Origin: CAXNKH01 sp049296795
GTDB lineage: Bacteria; Pseudomonadota; Gammaproteobacteria; Burkholderiales; Burkholderiaceae_C
Assembly (NCBI GenBank): GCA_049296795.1
Contig: JBAQTC010000011.1
Location: forward strand, 155,941-219,940
Direction of reading: 5' to 3'
Length of the DNA: 64,000 nucleotides
In this document: positions 35,106-42,852 of the stretch, piece by piece
How the letters are laid out: the number at the start of each line of letters is the position of its first letter
Numbering within the stretch: position 1 is the stretch's first letter
Translations under genes and position numbers: made by a program
The notes under the pieces: generated by a model
What the model saw: the letters and a program-made list of their open reading frames with translations, nothing else
The model's database searches: none
Told to the model about the DNA's origin: nothing

Positions 35106-36083
35106 TCAAGTTGTGCCTTGCGCCTGAGTGTAGAGCGCAAATACAGAATGACCGCAGGCCATGAACAAGCGGTTGTTCTTCGCTCCGCCAAAGCACAGAT
35201 TGGCACAACGCTCGGGCAAGTGGATATGCGCCAAGGCCGTTCCATCGGGTGAAAAAACGCGAACCCCGTCCAGCGTGGCCGCTTCAGCTTGGGCTGAGCC
35301 GTCGCTACCCCAACCGCACCACAAATTACCATCGGTATCGACAGCGATACCGTCAAGCGCTCCCGGGCCTTGGGCGTCAATCAGCAGCCGCTGTTTGGAC
35401 AGCTTGCCATCATCAGATACCGCATAAGCCCAAATCTTGCGGTGCGGCAGGCCACGGCTTTCAACCACATAAAGCTCGGATTCATCGGGCGAGAATGCCA
35501 GTCCGTTGGGGCCGCGCAAATCGCTGACCATTTGCTGCAACTCACCGTCAGGTGCCAACCGGTAAACCGCATGCGGTAGCTCGGGTTGAGCCCAATCGCC
35601 CTCCCAATGTCCGGCAATGCCAAAAGGCGGGTCGGTGAACCAAATCGCCCCATTGCGTTGGCAAACCAGGTCGTTCGGCGAATTCAATCTTTTGCCATCG
35701 AATTGGTCGGCCAGTACCGTGATACGACCGTCGTATTCGGTGCGCGTGATGCGGCGCGCGCCATGCTCGCAGTTCAACAACCGACCCTGCCGATCGCGCG
35801 CCATTCCGTTGGCGTTTTGTGCGGGTGATCGAAACACACTGACTGCGCCCGAACATTCATCCCAGCGCAAGATGCGGTTGTTCGGAATGTCCGACACCAG
35901 CAAGTAGCGCCCGTCACCAAACCAGACCGGTCCCTCACCCCAGCGCAGGCCACTGAACAGCTGCTCGACCGTGCTGCTAAAAATCCGGTATTTCAGAAAA
36001 CGGTCATCGAGTACCTCGATTCGCGGATCGGGATAGCGCTGGCTGGGTTGAAAAGGGAAATCGGGGCCGGTAACTTGATTCAT
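35106..36083 (-). CDS. SMP-30/gluconolactonase-family lactonase
   Basis: First gene of the seven-gene leftward operon. A 325-residue six-bladed propeller with the metal ligands in GEGPVWFGDG (Glu), LNSPNDL (Asn) and GALDGIAVDTDGNLW (Asp), as in gluconolactonase and luciferin-regenerating SMP-30. It could hydrolyse a lactone intermediate formed during ring cleavage. No signal peptide. Start at 36083 has no strong ribosome site; a longer reading to 36137 crosses the dyad operator and is rejected. Confidence 0.87.
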   Translation of the reverse strand: MNQVTGPDFPFQPSQRYPDPRIEVLDDRFLKYRIFSSTVEQLFSGLRWGEGPVWFGDGRYLLVSDIPNNRILRWDECSGAVSVFRSPAQNANGMARDRQGRLLNCEHGARRITRTEYDGRITVLADQFDGKRLNSPNDLVCQRNGAIWFTDPPFGIAGHWEGDWAQPELPHAVYRLAPDGELQQMVSDLRGPNGLAFSPDESELYVVESRGLPHRKIWAYAVSDDGKLSKQRLLIDAQGPGALDGIAVDTDGNLWCGWGSDGSAQAEAATLDGVRVFSPDGTALAHIHLPERCANLCFGGAKNNRLFMACGHSVFALYTQAQGTT

Positions 36084-36105
36084 TGGAGTAGCAGGTTGGG
36101 TCGAC

Positions 36106-36134
36106 ACATGGAAAAAGGCAGTACTTTTCCATGT
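36106..36134. promoter_or_regulatory. Perfect 10-9-10 dyad between divergent catabolic operons
   Basis: ACATGGAAAA and TTTTCCATGT are exact inverted copies separated by nine bases. The dyad lies 23 bases before the SMP-30 start and 90 bases before the ketopantoate-reductase-like start, in the only space between the two operons. It looks like a regulator-binding site that could control both. No regulator gene is adjacent. Confidence 0.65.
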
Positions 36135-36224
36135 CAATGGGCTGTAAAGCGAAACCCAATACTCACCAATTCGCGCACGATCGTCAAGCTAGTACAAACC
36201 ATGAACCCGGGTACAGTGCAGCCT

Positions 36225-37187
36225 ATGAATTCAAACCCCTTGAACCCCACATTCCAAAAAATCGCCGTCGTGGGCGCAGGCGCTGTTGGCAGCTATTTCG
36301 GTGCCATGCTGGCACGGGCGGGCCATGCCGTCACCCTGATCGCCAGAGCGGCTCATGTGCAGGCGATTGAACGCGATGGCCTGCGGCTGGAAATGGCCTC
36401 CAAGGTCGAAACGATTCGAATCAGCGCCAGCAGTGATCTCGCGGCCGTCCAGAGCGCCGACCTGGTTTTGTTTTGCGTCAAGTCCACCGACAGCGAGTCC
36501 GTGGCACAACAGATCGCGCCTTATCTGGCACCGCAGGCGCTGATCCTGAGTTTGCAAAATGGCGTTGACAATGCCGCCGTCATTGCCCGCCAAGTCCCGC
36601 ACGCCGTGATTCCGGCCGTGGTTTATGTGGCAACCGCCATGACCGCGCCAGGCAGTGTGACGCACCATGGCCGAGGTGATCTGGTCATCGGTACGATCCA
36701 GCCGCCAAGACTGCGTCATCCCGATCAAACCTTGAGACAACTGGTGAATTTTTTCGCCACAGCCCAGGTTCCGGTGCGAATCTCGGACAACGTGATGGCC
36801 GAGCTGTGGGCCAAATTGCTGGTCAATTGCGCTTACAACGCCATTTCTGGTCTGTCGCAGCTGCACTACGGAAAACTGGCCGAGCTCGCAGAAATTCGAA
36901 CCCTCCAGGCTGCCGTGGTGCGCGAGGTGATAGCAGTCGCCAGCGCCGACGGTGTGACCTTGTCCGAACCCGGCTCGATGCAAGCCGTGACTCAAATCGC
37001 CGTGGCCATGGCTGGCCAAAAATCTTCGACCGCACAAGACATGGCGCGCCACAAGCCCAGTGAAATCGACCACCTCAACGGCTTCATCGTGCGCCGCGGC
37101 CTGGAACTCGGCATTCCCACGCCGGTCAACCAAACGCTGCACGCACTGGTCAAACTGGTGGAAACCAGTTACCTAGCAAGTGTCTGA
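36225..37187 (+). CDS. Ketopantoate reductase (PanE/ApbA) family protein
   Basis: IAVVGAGAVGSYFGAMLARAGH is split by the Rossmann GxGxxG site near residues 13-35; the WAKLLVNCAYNAISGL segment gives the catalytic Lys-x3-Asn-x3-Asn pattern of ketopantoate reductase. Start is uncertain between ATGs at 36201 and 36225. The pan genes are not nearby and the gene is joined to a kinase and an enolase paralogue, so it may reduce another 2-keto acid. Its stop overlaps the GTG start of the kinase gene by eight bases. Confidence 0.85.
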   Translation: MNSNPLNPTFQKIAVVGAGAVGSYFGAMLARAGHAVTLIARAAHVQAIERDGLRLEMASKVETIRISASSDLAAVQSADLVLFCVKSTDSESVAQQIAPYLAPQALILSLQNGVDNAAVIARQVPHAVIPAVVYVATAMTAPGSVTHHGRGDLVIGTIQPPRLRHPDQTLRQLVNFFATAQVPVRISDNVMAELWAKLLVNCAYNAISGLSQLHYGKLAELAEIRTLQAAVVREVIAVASADGVTLSEPGSMQAVTQIAVAMAGQKSSTAQDMARHKPSEIDHLNGFIVRRGLELGIPTPVNQTLHALVKLVETSYLASV

Positions 37188-38187
37188 GACCCCAGTTCCC
37201 CACGAGTTCGTGCAGGCGCTGCAGGAACTGGGCTTAACCAGTGCGTCCTCTCTGGTCGGCGAGCCGTTGACCGGTGGCGTTTCTTCGGACATCTGGCGCA
37301 TCGATACCGAGCGGGGACCGGTCTGTGCCAAGCGGGCCCTGGCCAAGCTGCGGGTTGCGGCCGATTGGCAAGCCCCGATAGAACGCAACAGCTATGAAGC
37401 GCGTTGGCTTCAAATTGCCAACCAAGCTAGCCCGGGTTGCGCGCCCGAGTTGCTGGGCCAGCACCCGGCTCTGGGCGTGTTGGTGATGCGTTTTTTGCCA
37501 GCTTCAGACTTTCGCTTGTGGAAGCAAGTGTTGCGTGATGGCCAAGCCGATCTGGCCACAGCGCGCTCTGTGGCCCAGGTGTTGGCACGAATTCACAGCT
37601 ATTCAGCCCAGCGACCCGAACTGGCGCAACAGTTCAAAACTGACCGCATATTTTTCGACATCCGGCTCGAGCCCTATCTGCTGGCCACGGCGCTGCGCCA
37701 CCCCGATCTGGCTGAGACATTGCAAGCGCTGGTGCAGCAAACCCAGAGCAACGCCAAGGCTCTGGTCCACGGCGATGTCAGTCCAAAAAACATCCTGCTC
37801 GGCGCGCAAGGACCGGTGTTACTCGACGCCGAATGTGCTTGGTGGGGCGATCCTGCATTCGACCTGTCGTTCTGCCTGAATCATCTGTTGCTCAAGTGCC
37901 TGTGGACCCCATCAGCCCGATCTGATTTTCTGGCCTGCTTTGACGCCCTGTCCGAGTGCTATCTGCAAGCTGTTGACTGGGAGCCTCGCGACGATCTGGA
38001 ACAACGGGTTGCCCAATTGCTGCCTGGCTTGCTACTGGCCCGGGTCGACGGGAAATCCCCAGTCGAGTACATCAGCTGCGATGAACAGCGCCATCAGGTC
38101 AGGCGAGCAGCACGGGCCTTATTGGCTCACCCGGTAGCAACATTGAATCAAGTCGCCCAAGCGTGGCGCAAGGAGCTGGAAAAATGA
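37180..38187 (+). CDS. APH/choline-kinase-like small-molecule phosphotransferase
   Basis: A 335-residue kinase with the APH fold: LVHGDVSPKNILL is the Brenner catalytic loop (Asp and Asn present), and VLLDAECAWWGDPAFDLSF supplies the metal aspartate/glutamate and the DPAFDL motif. The start is GTG overlapping the previous stop. Substrate unknown: this fold phosphorylates aminoglycosides, choline, methylthioribose, homoserine and sugars. Translational coupling on both sides to a reductase and an enolase-like enzyme argues for a metabolic rather than a resistance role. Confidence 0.82.
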   Translation: MSETPVPHEFVQALQELGLTSASSLVGEPLTGGVSSDIWRIDTERGPVCAKRALAKLRVAADWQAPIERNSYEARWLQIANQASPGCAPELLGQHPALGVLVMRFLPASDFRLWKQVLRDGQADLATARSVAQVLARIHSYSAQRPELAQQFKTDRIFFDIRLEPYLLATALRHPDLAETLQALVQQTQSNAKALVHGDVSPKNILLGAQGPVLLDAECAWWGDPAFDLSFCLNHLLLKCLWTPSARSDFLACFDALSECYLQAVDWEPRDDLEQRVAQLLPGLLLARVDGKSPVEYISCDEQRHQVRRAARALLAHPVATLNQVAQAWRKELEK

Positions 38188-39494
38188 CATCATTTGCAAT
38201 CAAGACTATCTTGGGTAGACGCGTCTGGGACAGTCGGGGCCGACCCACGGTGGAGGCCGAGCTCACGCTCAACGACGGTTCGGTTGGGCGTGCCATCGCA
38301 CCCGCTGGCGCATCCAAGGGTAAGCGCGAGGCACTCGAGCTGCGCGATGGCGGACCCCGTTTCGCCGGGCTCGATGTGATGAACGCAGTGGGACACATCA
38401 ATGGTGAGATCGCTGCTGCCTTGCTGGGAACGCCAGCCGATAACCAAGCTGCTCTCGATCAGACACTGATTGATCTCGATGGCACGTCGGGCAAAACCCG
38501 ACTCGGTGCCAACGCCACCTTGGCCGTTTCGATGGCCGCTGCACACGCGATGGCAGCGGCCTCAGGCGTGCCGCTGTACCGTTACTTGGGCTCAGCCCAA
38601 ACCAGCTTGCTGCCCATGCCTCAAATTCAAATTTTCGGCGGTGGCGCCCACGCCGGTCGTCGGGTTGATATTCAGGACTTCATGGTGGTGTGCCCGGGTG
38701 CCCCATGTTTCGCCCAGGCGCTGGAGTGGACCGCCGAGGTGTACCGCCATGCGGGGCTGCTGATGGCGCAGCGCGGTGCGCTGTCCGGTGTGGCCGACGA
38801 AGGCGGCTGGTGGCCAGATTTCACCAGCAACGAACAAGCCCTGGAGATGATGGTTCGGGCGATTGAGGGCGCAGGTCTGATTCCCGGCGAGCAAGTCGCC
38901 ATCGCGTTGGATGTGGCTGCCTCCGAATTGGGTCAGCAAGGTCGCTACCGGCTCGGGCTCGACTCACGCGAACTCGATACCGACGGCCTGATCGATCTGT
39001 TGCTGGGCTGGGTTGCGAAATACCCTATTGTTTCAATTGAAGACCCGCTGGCGGAAGACGATCCCGAGGGCTTCACCCGCTTCACCCAAGCCATCGGCCA
39101 CCGGCTGCAAATTGTGGGCGACGATTTCCTGGTTTCTGATGCGAATCTGGTTCGACAGGCAGCGGCCGTCGGTGCTGCCAACACCGTGCTACTCAAACCC
39201 AACCAGCGCGGCACCTTGAGCGAGACGCTGCAAGCTTGGCAGACCGCCAAAGCGCTGGGCTATGCCGGCATCGTGTCAGCCCGCTCCGGCGAAACCGAGG
39301 ACACCACCATCGTTGATCTGGCCATCGCTTGGAATGTGGGACAGCTCAAAGTCGGCTCTTTTGCCCGCAGCGAGCGAATGGCCAAATGGAACCGAGCGCT
39401 GCGCATCGAAGAACGACTCGGTGCCCAAGCCCGTTTTGCCGGCATGTCGGCCTTCGGTCGCAATCCCGCCTCGAGCCGCAATAACGCCAGCTAA
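38184..39494 (+). CDS. Enolase-superfamily paralogue (phosphopyruvate hydratase-like) with altered active site
   Basis: Full enolase architecture, 436 residues, with AAGGAG before the ATG that overlaps the kinase stop. Compared with true enolase it keeps the metal ligands Asp243, Glu286 and Asp313, the base Lys338, Lys389, Glu206 and His156. It differs at three usually invariant places: the ISHRSGETED histidine is Ala366 (VSARSGETED), the VDIQEF glutamate is Asp165, and the mobile loop SGAST is AGASK (Lys45). Genome context is also unlike housekeeping eno (no pyrG or ftsB). It probably acts on a relative of 2-phosphoglycerate produced by the linked kinase. Confidence 0.85.
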   Translation: MTSFAIKTILGRRVWDSRGRPTVEAELTLNDGSVGRAIAPAGASKGKREALELRDGGPRFAGLDVMNAVGHINGEIAAALLGTPADNQAALDQTLIDLDGTSGKTRLGANATLAVSMAAAHAMAAASGVPLYRYLGSAQTSLLPMPQIQIFGGGAHAGRRVDIQDFMVVCPGAPCFAQALEWTAEVYRHAGLLMAQRGALSGVADEGGWWPDFTSNEQALEMMVRAIEGAGLIPGEQVAIALDVAASELGQQGRYRLGLDSRELDTDGLIDLLLGWVAKYPIVSIEDPLAEDDPEGFTRFTQAIGHRLQIVGDDFLVSDANLVRQAAAVGAANTVLLKPNQRGTLSETLQAWQTAKALGYAGIVSARSGETEDTTIVDLAIAWNVGQLKVGSFARSERMAKWNRALRIEERLGAQARFAGMSAFGRNPASSRNNAS

Positions 39495-39509
39495 GATCCG
39501 GAGCGCAGC

Positions 39510-39701
39510 ATGAAATTCACTCTGAAATTCGTCGCCTGGGCATTGATGGTGTCGGGTCTGATTTGGTTTTTCCAGGGGATTGGCCTGCTACCGGGCAGTT
39601 TCATGACAGGGCAAATCAAATGGTCTATCTATGGCGTCTTGGCCTTGATTTGCGGCCTCGTTTTACTGCGCCTGATCAGGCGATCGGAGATCGAGAAATA
39701 A
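39510..39701 (+). CDS. 63-residue two-helix membrane protein
   Basis: Two hydrophobic helices (about residues 7-27 and 38-57) separated by a short GSFMTGQIKW loop, ending in the charged tail RLIRRSEIEK. It begins 15 bases after the enolase-like gene with a GGAG-type site, so it belongs to that operon. Small double-pass proteins of this kind are common in Burkholderiales and lack an assigned role. Confidence 0.7.
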   Translation: MKFTLKFVAWALMVSGLIWFFQGIGLLPGSFMTGQIKWSIYGVLALICGLVLLRLIRRSEIEK

Positions 39702-39745
39702 GCGCTGGGGAGTACCAACGGATTTTTTCAGTTTCAAGTTCTTAC

Positions 39746-40110
39746 CTCACGCTAGGCGGGCGGCGTGGCTGTCCTTCTTCGGCTCAGCTCGCGGTCAAAA
39801 ATCACAGTAGCTCAAGCCTCCCTCATCAACCCTGTTACTGGAATTCAGTCTCTGTGGCAACCGCAAATCGAGCCTGCGCCTGCCAGCCCCACCACCCACC
39901 TCGGGGCGCCCTTGCGTTGAGGCTTTTTGAATTCATTTTGAAAAACCAGCACTATTGATTAGGCCGGCGCTGCGGGTGTCCGGGCGCAGGCCCGATTCGC
40001 GGTTGCTACAGAGCCCGTGCTCCAAAAACAGCGTTAACGCCAATATCTATTGCTGAACCGACAGCCACCCGCGAGCCTGGGCTGGAGAACGGGCGCCCAA
40101 TCCACCGGCC
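39746..40110. repeat. Dispersed intergenic element, copy 1
   Basis: This stretch reappears in reverse orientation at 59036-59410. Matching blocks in order are the GCTAGGCGGGCGGCGTGG end, the GGCTCAGCTCGCGGTCAA block, CCGCAAATCGAGCCTGCGCC, GGGTGTCCGGGCGCAGGCCC, and GAGCCTGGGCTGGAGAACGG. Inside, a 33-base imperfect inverted repeat (about 39850-39882 and 39981-40013) frames a variable middle. No protein is encoded. It fills most of the 520-base gap between the enolase-like operon and hemW; the remaining 110 bases hold only the small dyad listed separately. Confidence 0.8.
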
Positions 40111-40114
40111 TTGC

Positions 40115-40142
40115 CAATACCTGCGCGCGTGCACAGGTATTG
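40115..40142. repeat. 9-10-9 inverted repeat downstream of element copy 1
   Basis: CAATACCTG and CAGGTATTG are exact inverted copies around a GC-alternating loop. No T-tract follows, so it is not a standard terminator. It is absent next to copy 2 of the element. Confidence 0.5.
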
Positions 40143-40224
40143 TGTAACTGCAATTCTGACTTCAGTTAATTAGGACCTCAATTGCTGCGATCGGAGTGCA
40201 AGAAAAAACCGCCTTAGCGCCCCC

Positions 40225-41490
40225 CTATGCTTTGGGATCGGCCAGAAACAGGGCCTGCAAATCACTCAGAAAATCATAGCCACGCACTGTCGGACGAACC
40301 CGGTGCAAGTCGCGCTCGATCAGGCCTTGGCGTTCGGCCTGCACCAGCCCTGATTCAATGGCGCTCACAGACAGGCCAGTGCGTTCGCTGAAATCAGCCA
40401 ACGCAAAGCCTTCTTTCAGACGCAGGGCATTGAGCATGTATTCAAACGGCAACTCAGCGCGACTGACTTCGTCGGCCTGTGCGACACAGTAACCCGTCAG
40501 CGCTTTTTCCATGTAAAGCCTGGGCTCACGAAAGCGCACTTGGCGCAGTACGCGGTGCGCAAAACTGAGCTTGCTGTGGGCTCCGGCGCCAATCCCTAAG
40601 TAGTCGCCGAACTGCCAGTAATTAAGGTTGTGCCAGCAACGGTGACCTGGTTTGGCATAGGCTGATACTTCATATCGCTCCAGGCCAGCTTGCTGCGTCA
40701 TCTCGGTGATCAGATCGAGCATCTCAAATGCCGTGTCGTCCTCAGGCAGCGTTGGCGGGAATTTGGCGAAATAGGTGTTGGGCTCTATCGTCAGGTGGTA
40801 AATCGAGAAATGGGGCGGATTCAGGTCCAATGCAGTTTGCACGTCCTGCCTCAAGTCGGTCAGACTCTGGCCCGGCAAAGCGTACATGAGATCCAAGTTA
40901 AACGTGTCAAAGGCCGCAGCTGCTTCTTGCACCGCAGCCAGGGCTTGGGCTCGGTCATGAACCCGGCCGAGTTGCTGCAGATAGTTGTCGTTGAAACTCT
41001 GGACACCGACCGAGAGTCGGGTCACGCCAGCGCTGCGATACGCGCGAAAACGATCTTTCTCAAAAGTTCCGGGATTGGCTTCCAGCGTGATTTCACAATC
41101 AGCGCTGAGCTTCAGGCGGGCCCGGATGTCGCCCAGCAAACGGTCTATCGCCTGGGGCGAGAACAAACTAGGCGTTCCGCCGCCCAGGAAAATGCTGTGG
41201 ATACTGCGGCCCCACACCAAGGGCAGTGCAGCCTCCAGGTCCGCCACCACGGCGTCGATGTAGCGCTGTTCGGGCACCAAAGATGAGCCCACTTCATGCG
41301 AATTGAAATCGCAATAAGGACATTTTTTCAGGCACCAGGGCAGGTGTACGTACAGCGAGAGCGGTGGCGGCGCAGCAAATTGAAGCGTTCCCGCTCGCAT
41401 GTAATACGCAAGGTCTTGCGTCGCAGCAATCCGCTCTGGCTCGGATGCCGAGACAGAAGTCGCGCTCACCACGGGAACAGGAAAAATCAC
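40225..41490 (-). CDS. hemW: Radical SAM heme chaperone HemW
   Basis: Radical SAM enzyme-fold protein that delivers heme to respiratory enzymes, formerly called oxygen-independent coproporphyrinogen oxidase-like. The iron-sulfur motif CLKKCPYC uses Cys53, Cys57 and Cys60, and lacks the extra cysteine of true HemN. GGGTPSLF follows and the C-terminus has the HemN_C winged domain (FEYMLNALRLKEGF). The GTG start overlaps the rdgB stop. Residues 1-40 are a species-specific extension. Fourth gene of the kinase-rph-rdgB-hemW run common in betaproteobacteria. Confidence 0.95.
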   Translation of the reverse strand: MIFPVPVVSATSVSASEPERIAATQDLAYYMRAGTLQFAAPPPLSLYVHLPWCLKKCPYCDFNSHEVGSSLVPEQRYIDAVVADLEAALPLVWGRSIHSIFLGGGTPSLFSPQAIDRLLGDIRARLKLSADCEITLEANPGTFEKDRFRAYRSAGVTRLSVGVQSFNDNYLQQLGRVHDRAQALAAVQEAAAAFDTFNLDLMYALPGQSLTDLRQDVQTALDLNPPHFSIYHLTIEPNTYFAKFPPTLPEDDTAFEMLDLITEMTQQAGLERYEVSAYAKPGHRCWHNLNYWQFGDYLGIGAGAHSKLSFAHRVLRQVRFREPRLYMEKALTGYCVAQADEVSRAELPFEYMLNALRLKEGFALADFSERTGLSVSAIESGLVQAERQGLIERDLHRVRPTVRGYDFLSDLQALFLADPKA

Positions 41491-42086
41491 AACCAGCGCT
41501 CGCGAATCAGCGTCAACATGGCGCGTGCGGCGCGACCACGGTGACTGTTAGCATTTTTTATTTCAATCGGCAGTTCAGCAAAAGTCTTACCAAATTCAGG
41601 AATGAACATCACCGGATCGAAACCAAAACCGTTGTCGCCGACCGGTTCATGCGTGATTTCACCGACGGCCCGGCCCACCGCAATCAGCGGTTCGGGGTCG
41701 TCAACTGAGCGCACAGCGACCAAGGTGCTGACCAGAGCCGCCCGGCGCTGCCCTGTATCGCGCATTTGCTCGAGCAGGGCACGTACGTTGTTGGCGTCAC
41801 TTTTGGCATAACCAAACTGGGTCGCATAAAAAGCGGTGTCAACGCCGGGCAAACCACCAAAAGCGTCGACACAAAGCCCGGCATCGTCGGCCAAGGCGGG
41901 TAGGCCACTGAGCAGGCAAGCATGTCGGGCTTTGGCCAGCGCATTTTCGACAAAAGTCCGATACGGTTCTGCGGCCTCAGGAATGCCCAAGTCCGCCTGG
42001 CACACCAATTCGCAGCCCAGCGGTGCGAACATGGATTGCAATTCAGCCAGTTTCCCCTGGTTGTTCGACGCCAAAACGATTTTCAT
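41487..42086 (-). CDS. rdgB: dITP/XTP pyrophosphatase
   Basis: House-cleaning nucleotidase that hydrolyses non-canonical dITP, dXTP and ITP to monophosphates. MKIVLASNNQGKLAEL at the start binds the triphosphate, LADDAGLCVDAFGG carries the catalytic aspartates, and GFGFDPVMFIPEFGKTFAEL the specificity loop. Length 199 is standard. Overlaps rph and hemW by four bases at either end, so the three are translationally coupled. Confidence 0.96.
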   Translation of the reverse strand: MKIVLASNNQGKLAELQSMFAPLGCELVCQADLGIPEAAEPYRTFVENALAKARHACLLSGLPALADDAGLCVDAFGGLPGVDTAFYATQFGYAKSDANNVRALLEQMRDTGQRRAALVSTLVAVRSVDDPEPLIAVGRAVGEITHEPVGDNGFGFDPVMFIPEFGKTFAELPIEIKNANSHRGRAARAMLTLIRERWL

Positions 42087-42814
42087 GTAGCAACCAGCGC
42101 TTGCTGCTGAAAATCCATCAATTCACCAATGCCGGCCTCCGCCAGCGCCAGCAAATTGTCCATTTCTTGGCGCGAAAAAGGCGCGCCTTCAGCTGTTCCC
42201 TGAACTTCAACAAAATGACCGGCCCCGGTCATCACCACGTTCATGTCGGTGTCGCAATCGGAATCTTCCGAATAGTCCAGATCGAGCATAGGCTGGCCCT
42301 TGACCATCCCAACGGAGATCGCAGCCACTGCGGCATTGATCGGCGAGGCCTTGAGTTTGCCTTGACTGATGAGCTGATTGATGGCGTCCTGCGCTGCCAC
42401 AAAAGCACCGGTGATGGCGGCGGTTCGGGTGCCACCATCGGCCTGCAATACATCGCAGTCGAGTTGAATCGTGCGCTCACCGAGCTTCTTCAGATCGAAA
42501 ACGGCCCGCATGGATCGACCGATCAGGCGCTGGATTTCTTGGGTCCGACCACTTTGCTTGCCGCGCGCGGCTTCGCGGTCACTGCGGGTATGGGTGGCTC
42601 GCGGCAACATACCGTATTCGGCCGTAACCCAACCCTCGCCGCTGCCTTTTTTGTGACCTGGGACTTTCTCTTCGACCGAAGCCGTGCACAACACCTTGGT
42701 ATTGCCAAATTCAATCAATACCGAGCCTTCGGCATGGATGGTGTAGTTACGGGTGATGCGAACCGGACGTAATTGATGGGCTAAACGCCCATCGTTTCTG
42801 GAAATTTCATTCAT
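42083..42814 (-). CDS. rph: Ribonuclease PH
   Basis: Phosphorolytic 3'-5' exoribonuclease that trims tRNA 3' ends. The N-terminus RNDGRLAHQLRPVRITRNYT, RATHTRSDREAARGKQSGRT and DVLQADGGTRTAAITGAF are diagnostic. Start at ATG 42814 (243 residues) is preferred over TTG 42826. Its stop overlaps the rdgB start. Confidence 0.96.
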   Translation of the reverse strand: MNEISRNDGRLAHQLRPVRITRNYTIHAEGSVLIEFGNTKVLCTASVEEKVPGHKKGSGEGWVTAEYGMLPRATHTRSDREAARGKQSGRTQEIQRLIGRSMRAVFDLKKLGERTIQLDCDVLQADGGTRTAAITGAFVAAQDAINQLISQGKLKASPINAAVAAISVGMVKGQPMLDLDYSEDSDCDTDMNVVMTGAGHFVEVQGTAEGAPFSRQEMDNLLALAEAGIGELMDFQQQALVAT

Positions 42815-42852
42815 GATGGACTTCAAGGAAAAAGGGTGAACTATACGAGCAG

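Noticed and set aside
36231..37142. 303-codon minus-strand frame
   Set aside because: Shadow of the ketopantoate-reductase-like gene; high histidine and glycine content typical of an out-of-frame reading.
40190..40224. Possible terminator after hemW (T-run on the minus strand)
   Set aside because: A T6 run exists but the preceding stem is only about three base pairs.
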